This document shows, in pieces, positions 19,532 through 28,135 of a stretch of DNA of 64,000 nucleotides (position 1 is its first letter; each line of letters starts with the position of its first letter). The notes under the pieces were generated by a model. It did not search any database and was not told the DNA's origin. It saw nothing but the letters and a program-made list of their open reading frames with translations. Position numbers and translations under genes: made by a program. The DNA comes from Quatrionicoccus australiensis (GTDB lineage Bacteria; Pseudomonadota; Gammaproteobacteria; Burkholderiales; Rhodocyclaceae): NCBI RefSeq assembly GCF_020510525.1, contig NZ_CP075188.1, positions 620,001 through 684,000 of the forward strand, in the 5' to 3' direction.

Positions 19532-19723
19532 TTATTTCTTGGTCGGGCAGGTGCTCAGGCCGAGCAGCGGATACAGCGGGCACCAGCCCATCAGGCCGGT
19601 AGCCAGCGGCACGATGCCGATGTAGCCCCAGACCGGCAGGGCGCCGGCGACGGTGGCGCCGATCAGGCCGAGGCCGACGACGATACGCAGGATTTTATCG
19701 ATACCGCCAACATTGCTTTTCAT
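19532..19723 (-). CDS. DUF2892 (YgaP-type) small membrane protein
   Basis: A 63-residue protein with two predicted membrane helices (about 10-30 and 33-53). Its N-terminus, SNVGGIDKILRIVVGLGLI, is typical of DUF2892, the membrane part of YgaP-type rhodanese proteins. The C-terminus carries WCPLYPLLGLSTC with two cysteines. It lies downstream of a CRP-family regulator gene, and a CRP-type box is placed 41.5 bases from a plausible start site. Biochemical function is unknown. Confidence 0.8.
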   Translation of the reverse strand: MKSNVGGIDKILRIVVGLGLIGATVAGALPVWGYIGIVPLATGLMGWCPLYPLLGLSTCPTKK

Positions 19724-19785
19724 GCTGAGTTCTCCATCTGGTTAGTGAGTATGGGCGAACTTTAGCGGCTGGAGATGACGGGGTA

Positions 19786-19801
19786 TGTAACCTGAGTCAC
19801 A
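19786..19801 (-). promoter_or_regulatory. CRP-type operator in class II position before the DUF2892 gene
   Basis: On the minus strand the site reads TGTGA-N6-TTACA, one mismatch from the CRP consensus TGTGA-N6-TCACA. It overlaps the stop codon of the regulator gene. A -10-like TAAAGT (19759-19764) would place transcription start near 19752, giving a centre distance of -41.5, the classic activator spacing. The upstream regulator has CRP-like recognition residues (REIVSR). Confidence 0.5.
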
Positions 19802-20462
19802 CAGCCGCAAGTTTTTGCAGGCCGGCGCGGTCGCTGACGGTCAACTGCTCGCGCCCGAGCAAAACCAGGCCCTGCGCGGCAAAGCCCTTCAACAAGCGGC
19901 TGACGATTTCGCGCACGCTGCCCAGTTCATCGGCCAGTTGCTGGTGGGTGACGTTGAGCACGTCGTCCTGGCGGGCCAGGATCAGTCTGGCGAGACGCTG
20001 GTCGAGGCGGCTGAAGGCGACTTCCTCGACCAGTTGCATCAGTTCGCCGATGCGTTCGGCAAACAGGTGAAAGACGAAGTCGCGGAAGGGCGCATGTTCC
20101 AGCATCAGGCTGGCAAAGACCGGTACCGGCAGGGCGAGCAGGGTGAGCGGGGTTTCGGCAATGCCGCGCGCGTTGTAGTCGGTATGGCCGAGCAGGCAGC
20201 TTGAGCTGATGATGCACGAGCCGCCCGGCGCGACGCGATAGAGCATCAGTTCGCGTCCGCTGCTGGCCAGCTTGATGACCTTGATGCTGCCCGCCAGCAG
20301 CAGCGGAAAGCCCTGGCAGGGCTGGTGTTCGGCAAAGACCTGGGTGCCGGCCGGCAATTGCATGACGGCCTGCGGCTGGAGCAGGGCATCGAGCCGCCCG
20401 GCCGGCAGGCCGGCGAGGGCTGGGTACAATTTTAGGACTTCAGCGCGGTCGACCGTTGGCAT
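19797..20462 (-). CDS. CRP/FNR-family transcription regulator
   Basis: A 221-residue protein with a cyclic-nucleotide-binding-like beta-barrel (about 15-125), a dimer helix and a winged helix-turn-helix (about 165-215). The FNR cysteine cluster is absent, so it is not an iron-sulphur oxygen sensor. The recognition helix GSVREIVSRLL carries the Arg-Glu...Arg arrangement of CRP rather than the FNR pattern, predicting TGTGA half-sites. The effector is unknown: several CRP phosphate-capsule residues are not obvious. It follows xthA by 7 bases and precedes a DUF2892 gene with a matching operator, which is its likeliest target. Confidence 0.85.
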   Translation of the reverse strand: MPTVDRAEVLKLYPALAGLPAGRLDALLQPQAVMQLPAGTQVFAEHQPCQGFPLLLAGSIKVIKLASSGRELMLYRVAPGGSCIISSSCLLGHTDYNARGIAETPLTLLALPVPVFASLMLEHAPFRDFVFHLFAERIGELMQLVEEVAFSRLDQRLARLILARQDDVLNVTHQQLADELGSVREIVSRLLKGFAAQGLVLLGREQLTVSDRAGLQKLAAV

Positions 20463-20469
20463 GGCCGTG

Positions 20470-21234
20470 TCAGCCTAGGTTTGCCCACACCGGGGCGTGG
20501 TCGGAAGGGCGTTCGCGCTTGCGCGGCGCCCGGTCGACGCCGGCCGCAGTGCATTTTTCGGCGAGCGGTGGCGAGAGCAGGATGTGGTCGATGCGCAGGC
20601 CCTGGTTCTTCTGGAAGCCGAGCATGCGGTAATCCCACCACGAGAAGGTCTTTTCCGGCTGCTCGAAGAGGCGGAAGCTGTCAGCGAGGCCGAGGGCGAG
20701 CAGGCGCTGGAAGGCGGCGCGCTCGGGCGGCGAGACCAGGATGCAGTCGTGCCAGCGCTTCGGATCGTGCACGTCGCGATCATCCGGTGCGATGTTGTAG
20801 TCGCCGCACAGCGCCAGTTGCGGATGCGCCGCCAGTTCCTGTTCCAGCCAGACGGCCAGTGCGTCCAGCCAGCGCAGCTTGTAGTCGTACTTGTCGCAGC
20901 CGACTTCCTGGCCGTTCGGCATGTAGGCGCCGATGATGCGCACGCCGTCCACGGTGCCGCTGATCAGGCGCTTCTGCTCGTCGGGAAAATGCGGGTTGCC
21001 GAGCACGACGTCCTCGATCGGCGACCTGGCGAGCAGGGCGACGCCGTTGTAGGTCTTCTGGCCGGAGAAGGCGACGTGATAGCCGGCCGCCTCGATCTCG
21101 GCGCGCGGGAAGTTGTGGTCCTCAAGCTTGAGCTCCTGCAGGCACAGCGCATCCGGCTGCGCTTCGGCGAGCCAGTCGAGCAGGTGCGGCAGGCGGACCT
21201 TGAGCGAATTGACGTTCCAGGAAGCAATCTTCAC
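20470..21234 (-). CDS. xthA: Exodeoxyribonuclease III
   Basis: A 254-residue protein with the full exonuclease III fold: KIASWNVNSLKVRLPHLLDW at the N-terminus, the LQELKLED metal-binding Glu, LCGDYNIAP, and the C-terminal RIDHILLSPPL and PSDHAPVWANL motifs. It is an AP endonuclease and 3'-5' exonuclease of base excision repair. It uses a GTG start that overlaps the previous stop (GTGA). It lies inside prlC-DUF4124-xthA-crp on the minus strand. Confidence 0.95.
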   Translation of the reverse strand: MKIASWNVNSLKVRLPHLLDWLAEAQPDALCLQELKLEDHNFPRAEIEAAGYHVAFSGQKTYNGVALLARSPIEDVVLGNPHFPDEQKRLISGTVDGVRIIGAYMPNGQEVGCDKYDYKLRWLDALAVWLEQELAAHPQLALCGDYNIAPDDRDVHDPKRWHDCILVSPPERAAFQRLLALGLADSFRLFEQPEKTFSWWDYRMLGFQKNQGLRIDHILLSPPLAEKCTAAGVDRAPRKRERPSDHAPVWANLG

Positions 21235-21719
21235 TTGCCGCTCCCGCCGGCCGGCTTGCTGCCATAGGGCGCCGTCTTCGGGTAGCCGGCCAGGTCGAGC
21301 AGGTTGTTGTAGCCGGCTGCATTGAGGCCGCGACTGGTTTGTGTGCCGACCTTGAGGGTAGGGACGAAGCTGTCGCCGATCAGTTTCTTCAACTCTTCTA
21401 CATCCTGCGCTGTCTTCAGCACTTTCTCGGTGAACGGGATGCCGCGTGAGTTCAGCAGGTCGCGGGCCTGCTTGCTCTCATTGGTATTTTCCGGATCGGT
21501 GTACAGCGTGACCGGGAATTTTTCCATGGCGCGTTTGACGGCAAACGGCAGGTTGTCGCCGCTGCTCGCCGCTTCCTCCGTCTTCGCCACGCCCTGGGTC
21601 TTGCCCGGTGGCGGTGTGTCGGAAAAGACGGTGCGGCCGGACGAGTCGATCCAGCGGTAGGTTTGCCCGAAGGCACTGGTACAGATCAGGATCAGGCTGG
21701 CGATGAGCAGGCGACGCAT
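21231..21719 (-). CDS. Exported DUF4124 protein with a cysteine-less glutaredoxin-like domain
   Basis: A 162-residue protein. The signal peptide (about 1-19) precedes a DUF4124 segment (YRWIDSSGRTVFSDTPPPGK). A second half (about 75-140) is glutaredoxin-like: VTLYTDPEN...ARDLLNSRGIPF and FVPTLKVG, the cis-Pro region. Where relatives carry a CxxC the sequence is ENTNESKQ, so a thiol redox role is unlikely. ATG 21719 is preceded by GGGAGA. A longer frame to 22064 overlaps prlC and is a shadow. It lies 19 bases after prlC and overlaps xthA. Confidence 0.82.
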   Translation of the reverse strand: MRRLLIASLILICTSAFGQTYRWIDSSGRTVFSDTPPPGKTQGVAKTEEAASSGDNLPFAVKRAMEKFPVTLYTDPENTNESKQARDLLNSRGIPFTEKVLKTAQDVEELKKLIGDSFVPTLKVGTQTSRGLNAAGYNNLLDLAGYPKTAPYGSKPAGGSGK

Positions 21720-21738
21720 AGGATTCTCCCTGGACAAA

Positions 21739-23793
21739 TCAGGCGGCAACCATGCCGCTGTGGCGGAGCAGCGCATCGACGCTCGGCTCACGCCCGCGGA
21801 AGGCCTTGAAGGATTCGATGGCCGGGCGCGAACCGCCGACCGACAGGATCTCGTCGAGGAAGCGCTTGCCGACCGTCGCATCGAACGGACTGCCGGCTTC
21901 CTCGAAGGCAGCGTAGGCATCGGCCGACAGCACTTCCGCCCACTTGTAGCTGAAGTAGCCGGCACCGTAGCCACCGCCGAAAATGTGCGAGAAGCTGTTC
22001 GGGAAGCGCTGCCATGCGGGCGGCAGCAGTACGGCAACTTCCTTGCGCACGTCGTTGAGCACATCCATGACGGTCAACCCGGATTTCGGGTCGAAATCCG
22101 AATGGATCAGCATGTCGAACAGCGAGAACTCGATCTGGCGCACCATCATCATGCCGCCCTGGAAATTGCGGGCGGCCAGCATCTTGTCGAACAGGGCGCG
22201 CGGCAGCGTGGCGCCGGTGTCCACATGCGCGGTCATCCCCTCGACGACTTCCCATTCCCAGCAATAGTTTTCCATGAACTGCGAGGGCAGTTCGACGGCA
22301 TCCCATTCGACGCCGTGGATGCCGGAAACGCCCAGCTCTTCGCCGCGCGTCAGCAGGTGATGCAGACCATGCCCGGTTTCGTGGAACAGGGTATTCACTT
22401 CGTCGTGCGTGAAGGTAGCCGGTTTGTCGCCGTTCGGGCGGGCGAAATTGCAGTTCAGGTAGGCGATCGGCTTCTGGATGCCGCCGGCCGTGCGGCGACG
22501 GGCCCGCGCCTCGTCCATCCAGGCGCCGCCGCGCTTGGTTTCGCGGGCGTAGAGGTCGAGGTAGAACTGGCCGACCAGCTCACCGGTCGACGTCTCCAGA
22601 CGGAAGAATTTGACGTCCTCGTGCCAGACCGGCGCCGTGTCCGGCTTGACCTTGACGTTGAACAGGCTCTCGATGACCTTGAACAGGCCGCCCAGCACCT
22701 TGGGCTCGGTGAAGTACTGCTTCACCTCCTGTTCGGAGAAGGCATAGCGCGCCTGCAGCAGCTTTTCGGAAACATAGGCGGCATCCCAGGGCTGGAAGTC
22801 GTCCATGCCCAACTCGTCCTTGGCGAAGGCGCGCAGTTCGGCGATGTCCTTCTCGGCGAAGGGCTTGGCCTTGGCCGCCAGTTCGCGCAGGAAGGCGAGC
22901 ACCTGGGCCGGGCTGTCGGCCATCTTGGGTGCCAGCGAGACTTCGGCAAAATTGTTGAAACCGAGCATTTGCGCATCTTCCTGACGCAGTTCCAGCATCC
23001 GCTGCATGAGCGGCGTGTTGTCCCATTCCGGCTTGCTCGTGCCGTCGGTGAATTCGGCGGCGCGCGTGCCGTAGGCGCGGTAGAGGCGGGCGCGCAGCTC
23101 GCGGTTGTCGGCGTACTGCATGACCGGGCCGTAGGACGGCGCGTGCAGCGTGAATTTCCAGCCGGCGACGCCGGCTTTCTCGGCAGCGGTTTTGGCGGCG
23201 GCGAGTGCATCTTCCGGCAGGCCGGCGAGCAGGGCTTCGTCGGTGACGATTTCGGCGAAGGCGTTGGTCGCATCGAGCAGGTTTTCCGCGAATTTGGCGG
23301 AGAGCTGCGACAGTTCTTCCATGATCGCCTGGAAGCGCGGCTTCTGTTCTTCCGGCAACTCGGCGCCGGAGAGGCGGAAGTCGCGCACCTCGTTGTCGAC
23401 GACCTTCTTCTGCTCGACGGTCAACGTCGCATATTCGGCACTTTCGCGCAGCGCCTTGTATTTCTCGAACAGCTTCAGGTTTTGGCCAAGCTCGGCGTAG
23501 AAGCGCGAGACTTCCGGCAGCATCTCGTTGTAGGCCTCGCGCCAGGCCGGCACGTCATTGACCGAGTGCAGGTGGCCGACGATACCCCAGGCGCGGCCGA
23601 AGTCTTCCAGGCCGTCGGCGAGCGCCCCGGCGAAGTCGGCCCAGGTGGCCGGCGTGCTGTCGGCGGTCAGGCGTTCGATCAGGGCACGCCCATCGGTCAA
23701 CAACGATTCGATGGCCGGTTTGACGTGTTCGGGCTGCACCAGGTCGAAGCGGGGCAGGTCGGAGAAATCGAGCAGGGGATTGGCGGTCGTCAT
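21739..23793 (-). CDS. prlC: Oligopeptidase A (M3 family)
   Basis: A 684-residue zinc peptidase that degrades peptides, including cleaved signal peptides, in the cytoplasm. The zinc motif HETGH (in TLFHETGHGLHHLLT, near residue 470) with a downstream Glu is intact, as is the GYGAGYFSYKWAEVL tail motif. Length and N-terminus (NPLLDFSDLPRFD) match the family. It is the first gene of the prlC-DUF4124-xthA-crp run; a terminator of the preceding membrane-protein gene stands upstream. Confidence 0.95.
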   Translation of the reverse strand: MTTANPLLDFSDLPRFDLVQPEHVKPAIESLLTDGRALIERLTADSTPATWADFAGALADGLEDFGRAWGIVGHLHSVNDVPAWREAYNEMLPEVSRFYAELGQNLKLFEKYKALRESAEYATLTVEQKKVVDNEVRDFRLSGAELPEEQKPRFQAIMEELSQLSAKFAENLLDATNAFAEIVTDEALLAGLPEDALAAAKTAAEKAGVAGWKFTLHAPSYGPVMQYADNRELRARLYRAYGTRAAEFTDGTSKPEWDNTPLMQRMLELRQEDAQMLGFNNFAEVSLAPKMADSPAQVLAFLRELAAKAKPFAEKDIAELRAFAKDELGMDDFQPWDAAYVSEKLLQARYAFSEQEVKQYFTEPKVLGGLFKVIESLFNVKVKPDTAPVWHEDVKFFRLETSTGELVGQFYLDLYARETKRGGAWMDEARARRRTAGGIQKPIAYLNCNFARPNGDKPATFTHDEVNTLFHETGHGLHHLLTRGEELGVSGIHGVEWDAVELPSQFMENYCWEWEVVEGMTAHVDTGATLPRALFDKMLAARNFQGGMMMVRQIEFSLFDMLIHSDFDPKSGLTVMDVLNDVRKEVAVLLPPAWQRFPNSFSHIFGGGYGAGYFSYKWAEVLSADAYAAFEEAGSPFDATVGKRFLDEILSVGGSRPAIESFKAFRGREPSVDALLRHSGMVAA

Positions 23794-23814
23794 TTTTATA
23801 TTCCAGGCAAGAAA

Positions 23815-23838
23815 AACGGGCGGTCAGGCCGCCCGTTG
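23815..23838 (-). terminator. Intrinsic terminator of the DUF2189 gene
   Basis: The stem AACGGGCGG / CCGCCCGTT with a short loop is followed on the minus strand by TTTTTC. It lies 19 bases past the stop codon of the membrane protein gene and separates it from prlC. Confidence 0.75.
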
Positions 23839-23856
23839 AATCTGGGGGCAGAACCC

Positions 23857-24630
23857 CTATTCTACAAGCTCGCGGTAGGCATGCCACGAGGCATGGCCGA
23901 GAATCGGCATGATCAGGACCAGGCCGAAGAGCAGGGTGGCGAACCCGAGCAGGGTCAGGGCCACCAGCATTGCCGCCCAGAGCAGCAGCGGGACGACGTT
24001 GTGTACAAAGGCGCGCAGACTGCACAGCATGGCGCTGGCCACGTCGGCATCGCGGTCGAGCATGAGCGGCACCGCAACGACACTCAGCGCATAGACGAAG
24101 AGCGCCAGCACGCCGCCGAGCAGCAACCAGGTGGCGGTGAACGCCAGGTGTTGGCCGGCGAACAGGATTTCGTTGAGATAGGCGCTGGCTACCGGCGCCG
24201 AGGTGGCCCCGATCAGGGCGAAGGCGACGGCGGAAAAGCGCTCCCAGAGCAGCATGACCAGCGCCAGGATCAGGCCGAAAAAAGCCAGCGACTGGCCATT
24301 GCGCCGGAAGCATTTGAGCGAGTCGATGAACAGGATTTTCTCGCCGGCTTCTGTTCGCCGGCTCAACTCGTAAAGCCCGGCCGCGAGCAGCGGTGCGACA
24401 AGGAAAAAGCCGGAAATCGAAACCGTGAGCAGATGCGGGCTCTGCAGCAGGGCGAGGATGATCAGGTCGCCGCCGAGCGCGAAGAGCAGGCCGTAGGCCA
24501 GCGAGGGCAGCGGGTTCGCCTTGACGTCCCGCCAGCCGGCACGCAGCCAGTGCCAGGGACGGTCGGCGCCGATGCGCCGGATGTGGGGCAAGGGCATCCC
24601 CTGGGCGGGGAAATCGGACAGCGGATTCAT
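23857..24630 (-). CDS. DUF2189 multi-pass membrane protein
   Basis: A 257-residue integral membrane protein with about six hydrophobic helices. Its N-terminal signature (RRIGADRPWHWLRAGWRDVK) and the LLAAGLYELSRR segment match the DUF2189 family of proteobacterial membrane proteins. The function of the family is unknown. It is monocistronic by position: its own terminator follows, and the gene upstream is divergent. Confidence 0.8.
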   Translation of the reverse strand: MNPLSDFPAQGMPLPHIRRIGADRPWHWLRAGWRDVKANPLPSLAYGLLFALGGDLIILALLQSPHLLTVSISGFFLVAPLLAAGLYELSRRTEAGEKILFIDSLKCFRRNGQSLAFFGLILALVMLLWERFSAVAFALIGATSAPVASAYLNEILFAGQHLAFTATWLLLGGVLALFVYALSVVAVPLMLDRDADVASAMLCSLRAFVHNVVPLLLWAAMLVALTLLGFATLLFGLVLIMPILGHASWHAYRELVE

Positions 24631-24755
24631 GGTGGCCTCCTCGGTCAGGGTTACGGATATTTGACCGGGGGGAGGGGGCGGGGTTCAGTTGAAGGGTGTC
24701 GAAGATACGGCATAGGCCCGGCTTTCGTGGGTAAAATATGACAGGAGGGCGCGAA

Positions 24756-25331
24756 ATGAGTGTGGGTCAAACAACCATCCCGGTCCAGTCTTTGATCGGC
24801 AGTCGTATTCTGGTGCTGCGTGAACAGCGGGCAATGCTTGATAGCGATTTGGCCGAACTTTATGGCGTCGAAACACGCGTCCTGGTGCAAGCAGTGAAAC
24901 GCAATCCTGATCGGTTTCCGGAAGATTTCATGTTTCAGCTTGATAATCAGGATATTGTGGCTTTGCGATCACAATCCGTGATCTCAAAGCCCGGGCGCGG
25001 TGGTCGCCGGACAGCTCCCTACGCCTTCACCGAACAAGGCGTTGCCATGCTTTCGTCAGTATTGAACAGCCCGCGTGCCATCGCGATCAATATCGAAATC
25101 ATGCGCACCTTCGTGCGTGTGCGCGAACTCGCCAACACGCACGGCGACTTGGCCAAGCGGCTGAATGAACTGGAAGAAAAAACCGAAGTCCTGGCATTGC
25201 AGCAAGACAATTTTGCGCACAACACCCGCGCTCAACTGAAACAGGTTTTCGCGGCAATTCGTGAATTGATGACCCCGCCGGAAGCGCCGAAGCGGCCGAT
25301 CGGGTTCGTGAAGCCAGAAACAAAAGGCTGA
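24756..25331 (+). CDS. ORF6N-domain (KilA-N-like) DNA-binding protein
   Basis: A 191-residue protein. The ORF6N domain (about 8-95) shows the characteristic IGSRILVLREQRAMLDSDLA, then RNPDRFPEDFMFQL and YAFTEQGVAMLSSVL. The C-terminal part is a coiled coil (LAKRLNELEEKTEVLALQQD). Such domains occur in phages, plasmids and defence-type islands as putative DNA binders; the role here is unknown. ATG 24756 follows CAGGAGGG, which decides it over ATG 24738. Somewhat lower GC than its neighbours and its isolation suggest acquisition by transfer, though no phage or IS genes flank it. Confidence 0.85.
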   Translation: MSVGQTTIPVQSLIGSRILVLREQRAMLDSDLAELYGVETRVLVQAVKRNPDRFPEDFMFQLDNQDIVALRSQSVISKPGRGGRRTAPYAFTEQGVAMLSSVLNSPRAIAINIEIMRTFVRVRELANTHGDLAKRLNELEEKTEVLALQQDNFAHNTRAQLKQVFAAIRELMTPPEAPKRPIGFVKPETKG

Positions 25332-25410
25332 GGGAGAATCTGTGGTCTGGCCCCGTTATTCTTCTTCGTCGCTGAAACGACCTGTTCGGCAAGCTTGCTA
25401 GGCCCCTCAC

Positions 25411-25704
25411 ATGATTACGGCGCTCTTCGCCACCTCTTTTGCCCTGATTGCCATCTTCGCCGGCATGCATGGCTACCAGCGTGCAGCGAGTGAAAAACCT
25501 TCGCGTGGCGGCTGGTACGGGCTGGCCGGTATCGCCCTGCTTTTTTTCGGCCTGTGGCTGGCCGGCCAGGCGGGCAACAAATCGCTTGCCTACGGATTCG
25601 GCATCACATTGATGCTGGTGCTGCCGGCCATGCTCTTGGCTGGTGTTGCTGGTGCTATTGGCTCGGCACTGGGCCGGCGCGGAAACAGGAACAGGCAGGG
25701 CTGA
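25411..25704 (+). CDS. Small hydrophobic membrane protein of unknown function
   Basis: A 97-residue protein with three predicted membrane helices (about 2-22, 37-55 and 60-85) and a basic C-terminus (GRRGNRNRQG). It resembles no family I can name. It lies 79 bases after the ORF6N gene and 45 bases before a terminator shared with purC. It has no convincing Shine-Dalgarno sequence, so the start may be wrong. Confidence 0.55.
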   Translation: MITALFATSFALIAIFAGMHGYQRAASEKPSRGGWYGLAGIALLFFGLWLAGQAGNKSLAYGFGITLMLVLPAMLLAGVAGAIGSALGRRGNRNRQG

Positions 25705-25749
25705 GCAAAACACAGGTGCTTGGCTTTTCCCGGTTCGGTATCGCCCAAC

Positions 25750-25780
25750 AAAAACGCCCGCATTGCGCGGGCGTTTTTTA
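25750..25780. terminator. Bidirectional intrinsic terminator
   Basis: An ACGCCCGC / GCGGGCGT stem with a 5-base loop, flanked by AAAAA on one side and TTTTTT on the other. It terminates the plus-strand small gene and the minus-strand purC, which end on either side. Confidence 0.85.
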
Positions 25781-25795
25781 TGAAGCGACTGTCGC

Positions 25796-26728
25796 TTACA
25801 GCGTCTTGCCGGTGAGCTTTTCGTAGGCTTCGATGTACTTGGCGCTGGTCTTGGCGATGACGTCAGCCGGCAGGGTCGGGCCGGGGGCGACTTTGCCCCA
25901 GTCCAGGGTTTCGAGGTAGTCGCGGACGTACTGCTTGTCGTAGGACGGCGGGTTCTTGCCTTCCTCGTACTGGTCGGCCGGCCAGAAACGCGAGGAATCC
26001 GGGGTCAGGGCTTCGTCGATCAGGTGCAGGGTGCCGGCGGCGTCAATGCCGAATTCGAACTTGGTGTCGGCGATGATGATGCCGCGCGTTGCGGCGAAGA
26101 CGGCCGCTTCCTCGTAGAGGCGGATGGCCGCATCGCGGGCTTCGGCGCAGAGCTGGGCGCCGGTCTTGCCGGTGCCCTTGAGGGCGTCGGCGAGGGTGGC
26201 GTCGCAGTTGGCGGCGGCCTGCTCGTAGGAGACGTTTTCGTCGTGGTCGCCGACTTCGGCCTTGGTGGCCGGGGTGAAGATCGGGGACGGCAGCTTCTGG
26301 GCCATCTTGAGGCCGGCCGGCAGGGCGATGCCGCAGATGGCGCCGGTTTCCTGGTAATCCTTCCAGCCGGAACCGATCACGTAGCCACGCACGACGGCTT
26401 CGATCGGCAGCGGCTTGAGGCGCTTGACGACGACGGCACGGCCGCGCACCTGGTCGCGTTCGTTCTCGGCGACGACGCTTTCCGGATCAATGCCGGTCAG
26501 CTGGTTGGGCACGACGTGGCCGAGTTTTTCGAACCAGAAGTTGGCAACGGCTTGCAGCACTTCGCCCTTGCGCGGAATCGGGTCCGGCAGGATGACATCG
26601 AAGGCCGACAGGCGGTCGGTGGTGATAATCAGCAGTTTGTCGGCGTCGACCGCGTAGATGTCGCGGACCTTGCCCTTGGAGAGCAGTTGCAGGCTGGTGA
26701 TGGAAGACTGGAAGAGAGGTGCGGTCAC
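25796..26728 (-). CDS. purC: Phosphoribosylaminoimidazole-succinocarboxamide synthase
   Basis: A 310-residue protein of the longer purC type. It couples CAIR with aspartate using ATP. Recognised segments include [14 protein letters not shown] near residue 16, [34 protein letters not shown], and ADTKFEFG near residue 222. A perfect TATAAT lies 31 bases upstream inside the end of the preceding gene, and a shared terminator follows. It is monocistronic by position. Confidence 0.95.
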   Translation of the reverse strand: MTAPLFQSSITSLQLLSKGKVRDIYAVDADKLLIITTDRLSAFDVILPDPIPRKGEVLQAVANFWFEKLGHVVPNQLTGIDPESVVAENERDQVRGRAVVVKRLKPLPIEAVVRGYVIGSGWKDYQETGAICGIALPAGLKMAQKLPSPIFTPATKAEVGDHDENVSYEQAAANCDATLADALKGTGKTGAQLCAEARDAAIRLYEEAAVFAATRGIIIADTKFEFGIDAAGTLHLIDEALTPDSSRFWPADQYEEGKNPPSYDKQYVRDYLETLDWGKVAPGPTLPADVIAKTSAKYIEAYEKLTGKTL

Positions 26729-26758
26729 GGTCGTGTTCCCGAAAGCTAAAAAGGAAGG

Positions 26759-26764
26759 ATTATA
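26759..26764 (-). promoter_or_regulatory. -10 element of the purC promoter
   Basis: TATAAT on the minus strand, 31 bases before the purC ATG, in the short AT-rich spacer after the DUF3422 stop. The -35 region lies inside coding sequence and is weak (CTGAAG at long spacing). A purine repressor box was not found. Confidence 0.4.
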
Positions 26765-26766
26765 AA

Positions 26767-28080
26767 TTAATGCGCGCCGCCTTCTTCAGCGGCGAGTTTT
26801 TTCCGCATCTGGCGGGTGCCCCAGAACACCAGGCTGGCGATCAGCGGGATCGAAATTGCGGTGATCACGTCGGTGTTCAGGTGATGCAGCTCCTTCGTGC
26901 CTTTGGCCAGATACTGCACGAGCTGCGATCCGTAATAGGTGAGGACGACGACGGAGAGGCCTTCGACCGTTTCCTGCAGGCGAAGTTGCAATTTGGCGCG
27001 CCGGTTCATCTGCGACAGGAGCTCCTGGTTCTGGCGCTCGAGTTCGATATCGACGCGGGTGCGCAGCAACTGGCTGTTGCGTGCGACGCGGCTGGAGAGC
27101 TCTTCCTGGCGACGGCTGATTGCCTGGCAGGTGTTCATCGCCGGCAGCAGGCGGCGCTGCATGAATTCGAAAAAGGTCGGCAGGCCGGAGATGCGGCTTT
27201 CGCGCAATTCCTCGATGCGCTGCATGACCAGGCCGTGATAGGCGTGCGCCGCGCCGAAACGGAAGGTGGTGCGCGCCACCGAATGTTCGACTTCGGCAGC
27301 GAGCGCCGACAGTGTGCCGAGCACGGTGCGCTCGTCGTCGGGCGAGCGCGCCTGGCCGATGCGGTCCATCAGCTCGGCAAGCTGCTTTTCGCCGGTGTAC
27401 AGCCAGCGGCTGACTTCCTTGGCGACGGGCAGGCCGAGCAGGGCCATCATGCGGTAGGTCTCGATCTCGCACAGGCGCTGCACGGTGCGCCCGGTCTGGC
27501 GCTGCGTCATGCCGGCATTGAGGATGAGAAAGCGCGAGAAGCCGTTGTCGATCTTGAAGTCGCTGAAGATCCAGGCCGATTCGTCGGCCACCTTGGCGGC
27601 GACCATGGTGCGGCCGTTCGGGGTCAGGCTGGCGAGTACCGATTCCGGGCTGATTTCGTCGGTCGACCGCAGCTCGACGTGACAAGCGACGATCAGCTTG
27701 CCGGGAATGCCGGCCAGCCATTCCGGATTGACCGCGTCGAAGGCGGTGACGTCCGGATCGAGCAGTTCGCCGCTTTCGAGCGGCCGGTAGAAGGTGTAGC
27801 TCGAGAATTCGGTATGCAGCTCCCAGCGCACGCGAAAGGCGCCGGCATCGAGCATCATGTGCGCGTCCGAACTGTCGATCGAGTTGCAGAGATGGTTCTG
27901 GCACAGCTTGCCGAGATTTTCGCGCTCGGCCGGAGCGGTCGTCGCGCTGTGCTTGAAGACGAGGTGCGAGACCAGCATCGCGCCGATCAGCGGCACTGGC
28001 GGGCGGGCGTGGAACTCGTTGTTCAGGCGCTGGCGGAGCGGGTGCTCCTCAAGCTCGGCGGCGGCTAATCGGGGATGCAT
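26767..28080 (-). CDS. DUF3422 membrane-anchored protein
   Basis: A 437-residue protein. The N-terminal [17 protein letters not shown] motif is diagnostic of DUF3422. A long helical stretch (about 320-380) with [20 protein letters not shown] follows, then two membrane helices (about 385-400 and 408-426) near the C-terminus. The family is common in alpha- and betaproteobacteria and has no assigned function. It follows cbbR by 55 bases on the same strand, but nothing else ties it to carbon fixation. Confidence 0.8.
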   Translation of the reverse strand: MHPRLAAAELEEHPLRQRLNNEFHARPPVPLIGAMLVSHLVFKHSATTAPAERENLGKLCQNHLCNSIDSSDAHMMLDAGAFRVRWELHTEFSSYTFYRPLESGELLDPDVTAFDAVNPEWLAGIPGKLIVACHVELRSTDEISPESVLASLTPNGRTMVAAKVADESAWIFSDFKIDNGFSRFLILNAGMTQRQTGRTVQRLCEIETYRMMALLGLPVAKEVSRWLYTGEKQLAELMDRIGQARSPDDERTVLGTLSALAAEVEHSVARTTFRFGAAHAYHGLVMQRIEELRESRISGLPTFFEFMQRRLLPAMNTCQAISRRQEELSSRVARNSQLLRTRVDIELERQNQELLSQMNRRAKLQLRLQETVEGLSVVVLTYYGSQLVQYLAKGTKELHHLNTDVITAISIPLIASLVFWGTRQMRKKLAAEEGGAH

Positions 28081-28135
28081 GGATTCTCTTGGTAAACAAG
28101 TCCGGCAGGACGGATGGGTGGGCGGATTCTAGCAT

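Noticed and set aside
21703..24741. A 1012-codon open frame antisense to prlC and the DUF2189 gene
   Set aside because: Same shadow effect; no ribosome site and low-complexity composition.
24756..25331. Prophage remnant around the ORF6N gene
   Set aside because: No integrase, structural or lysis genes and no attachment-like direct repeats flank it.
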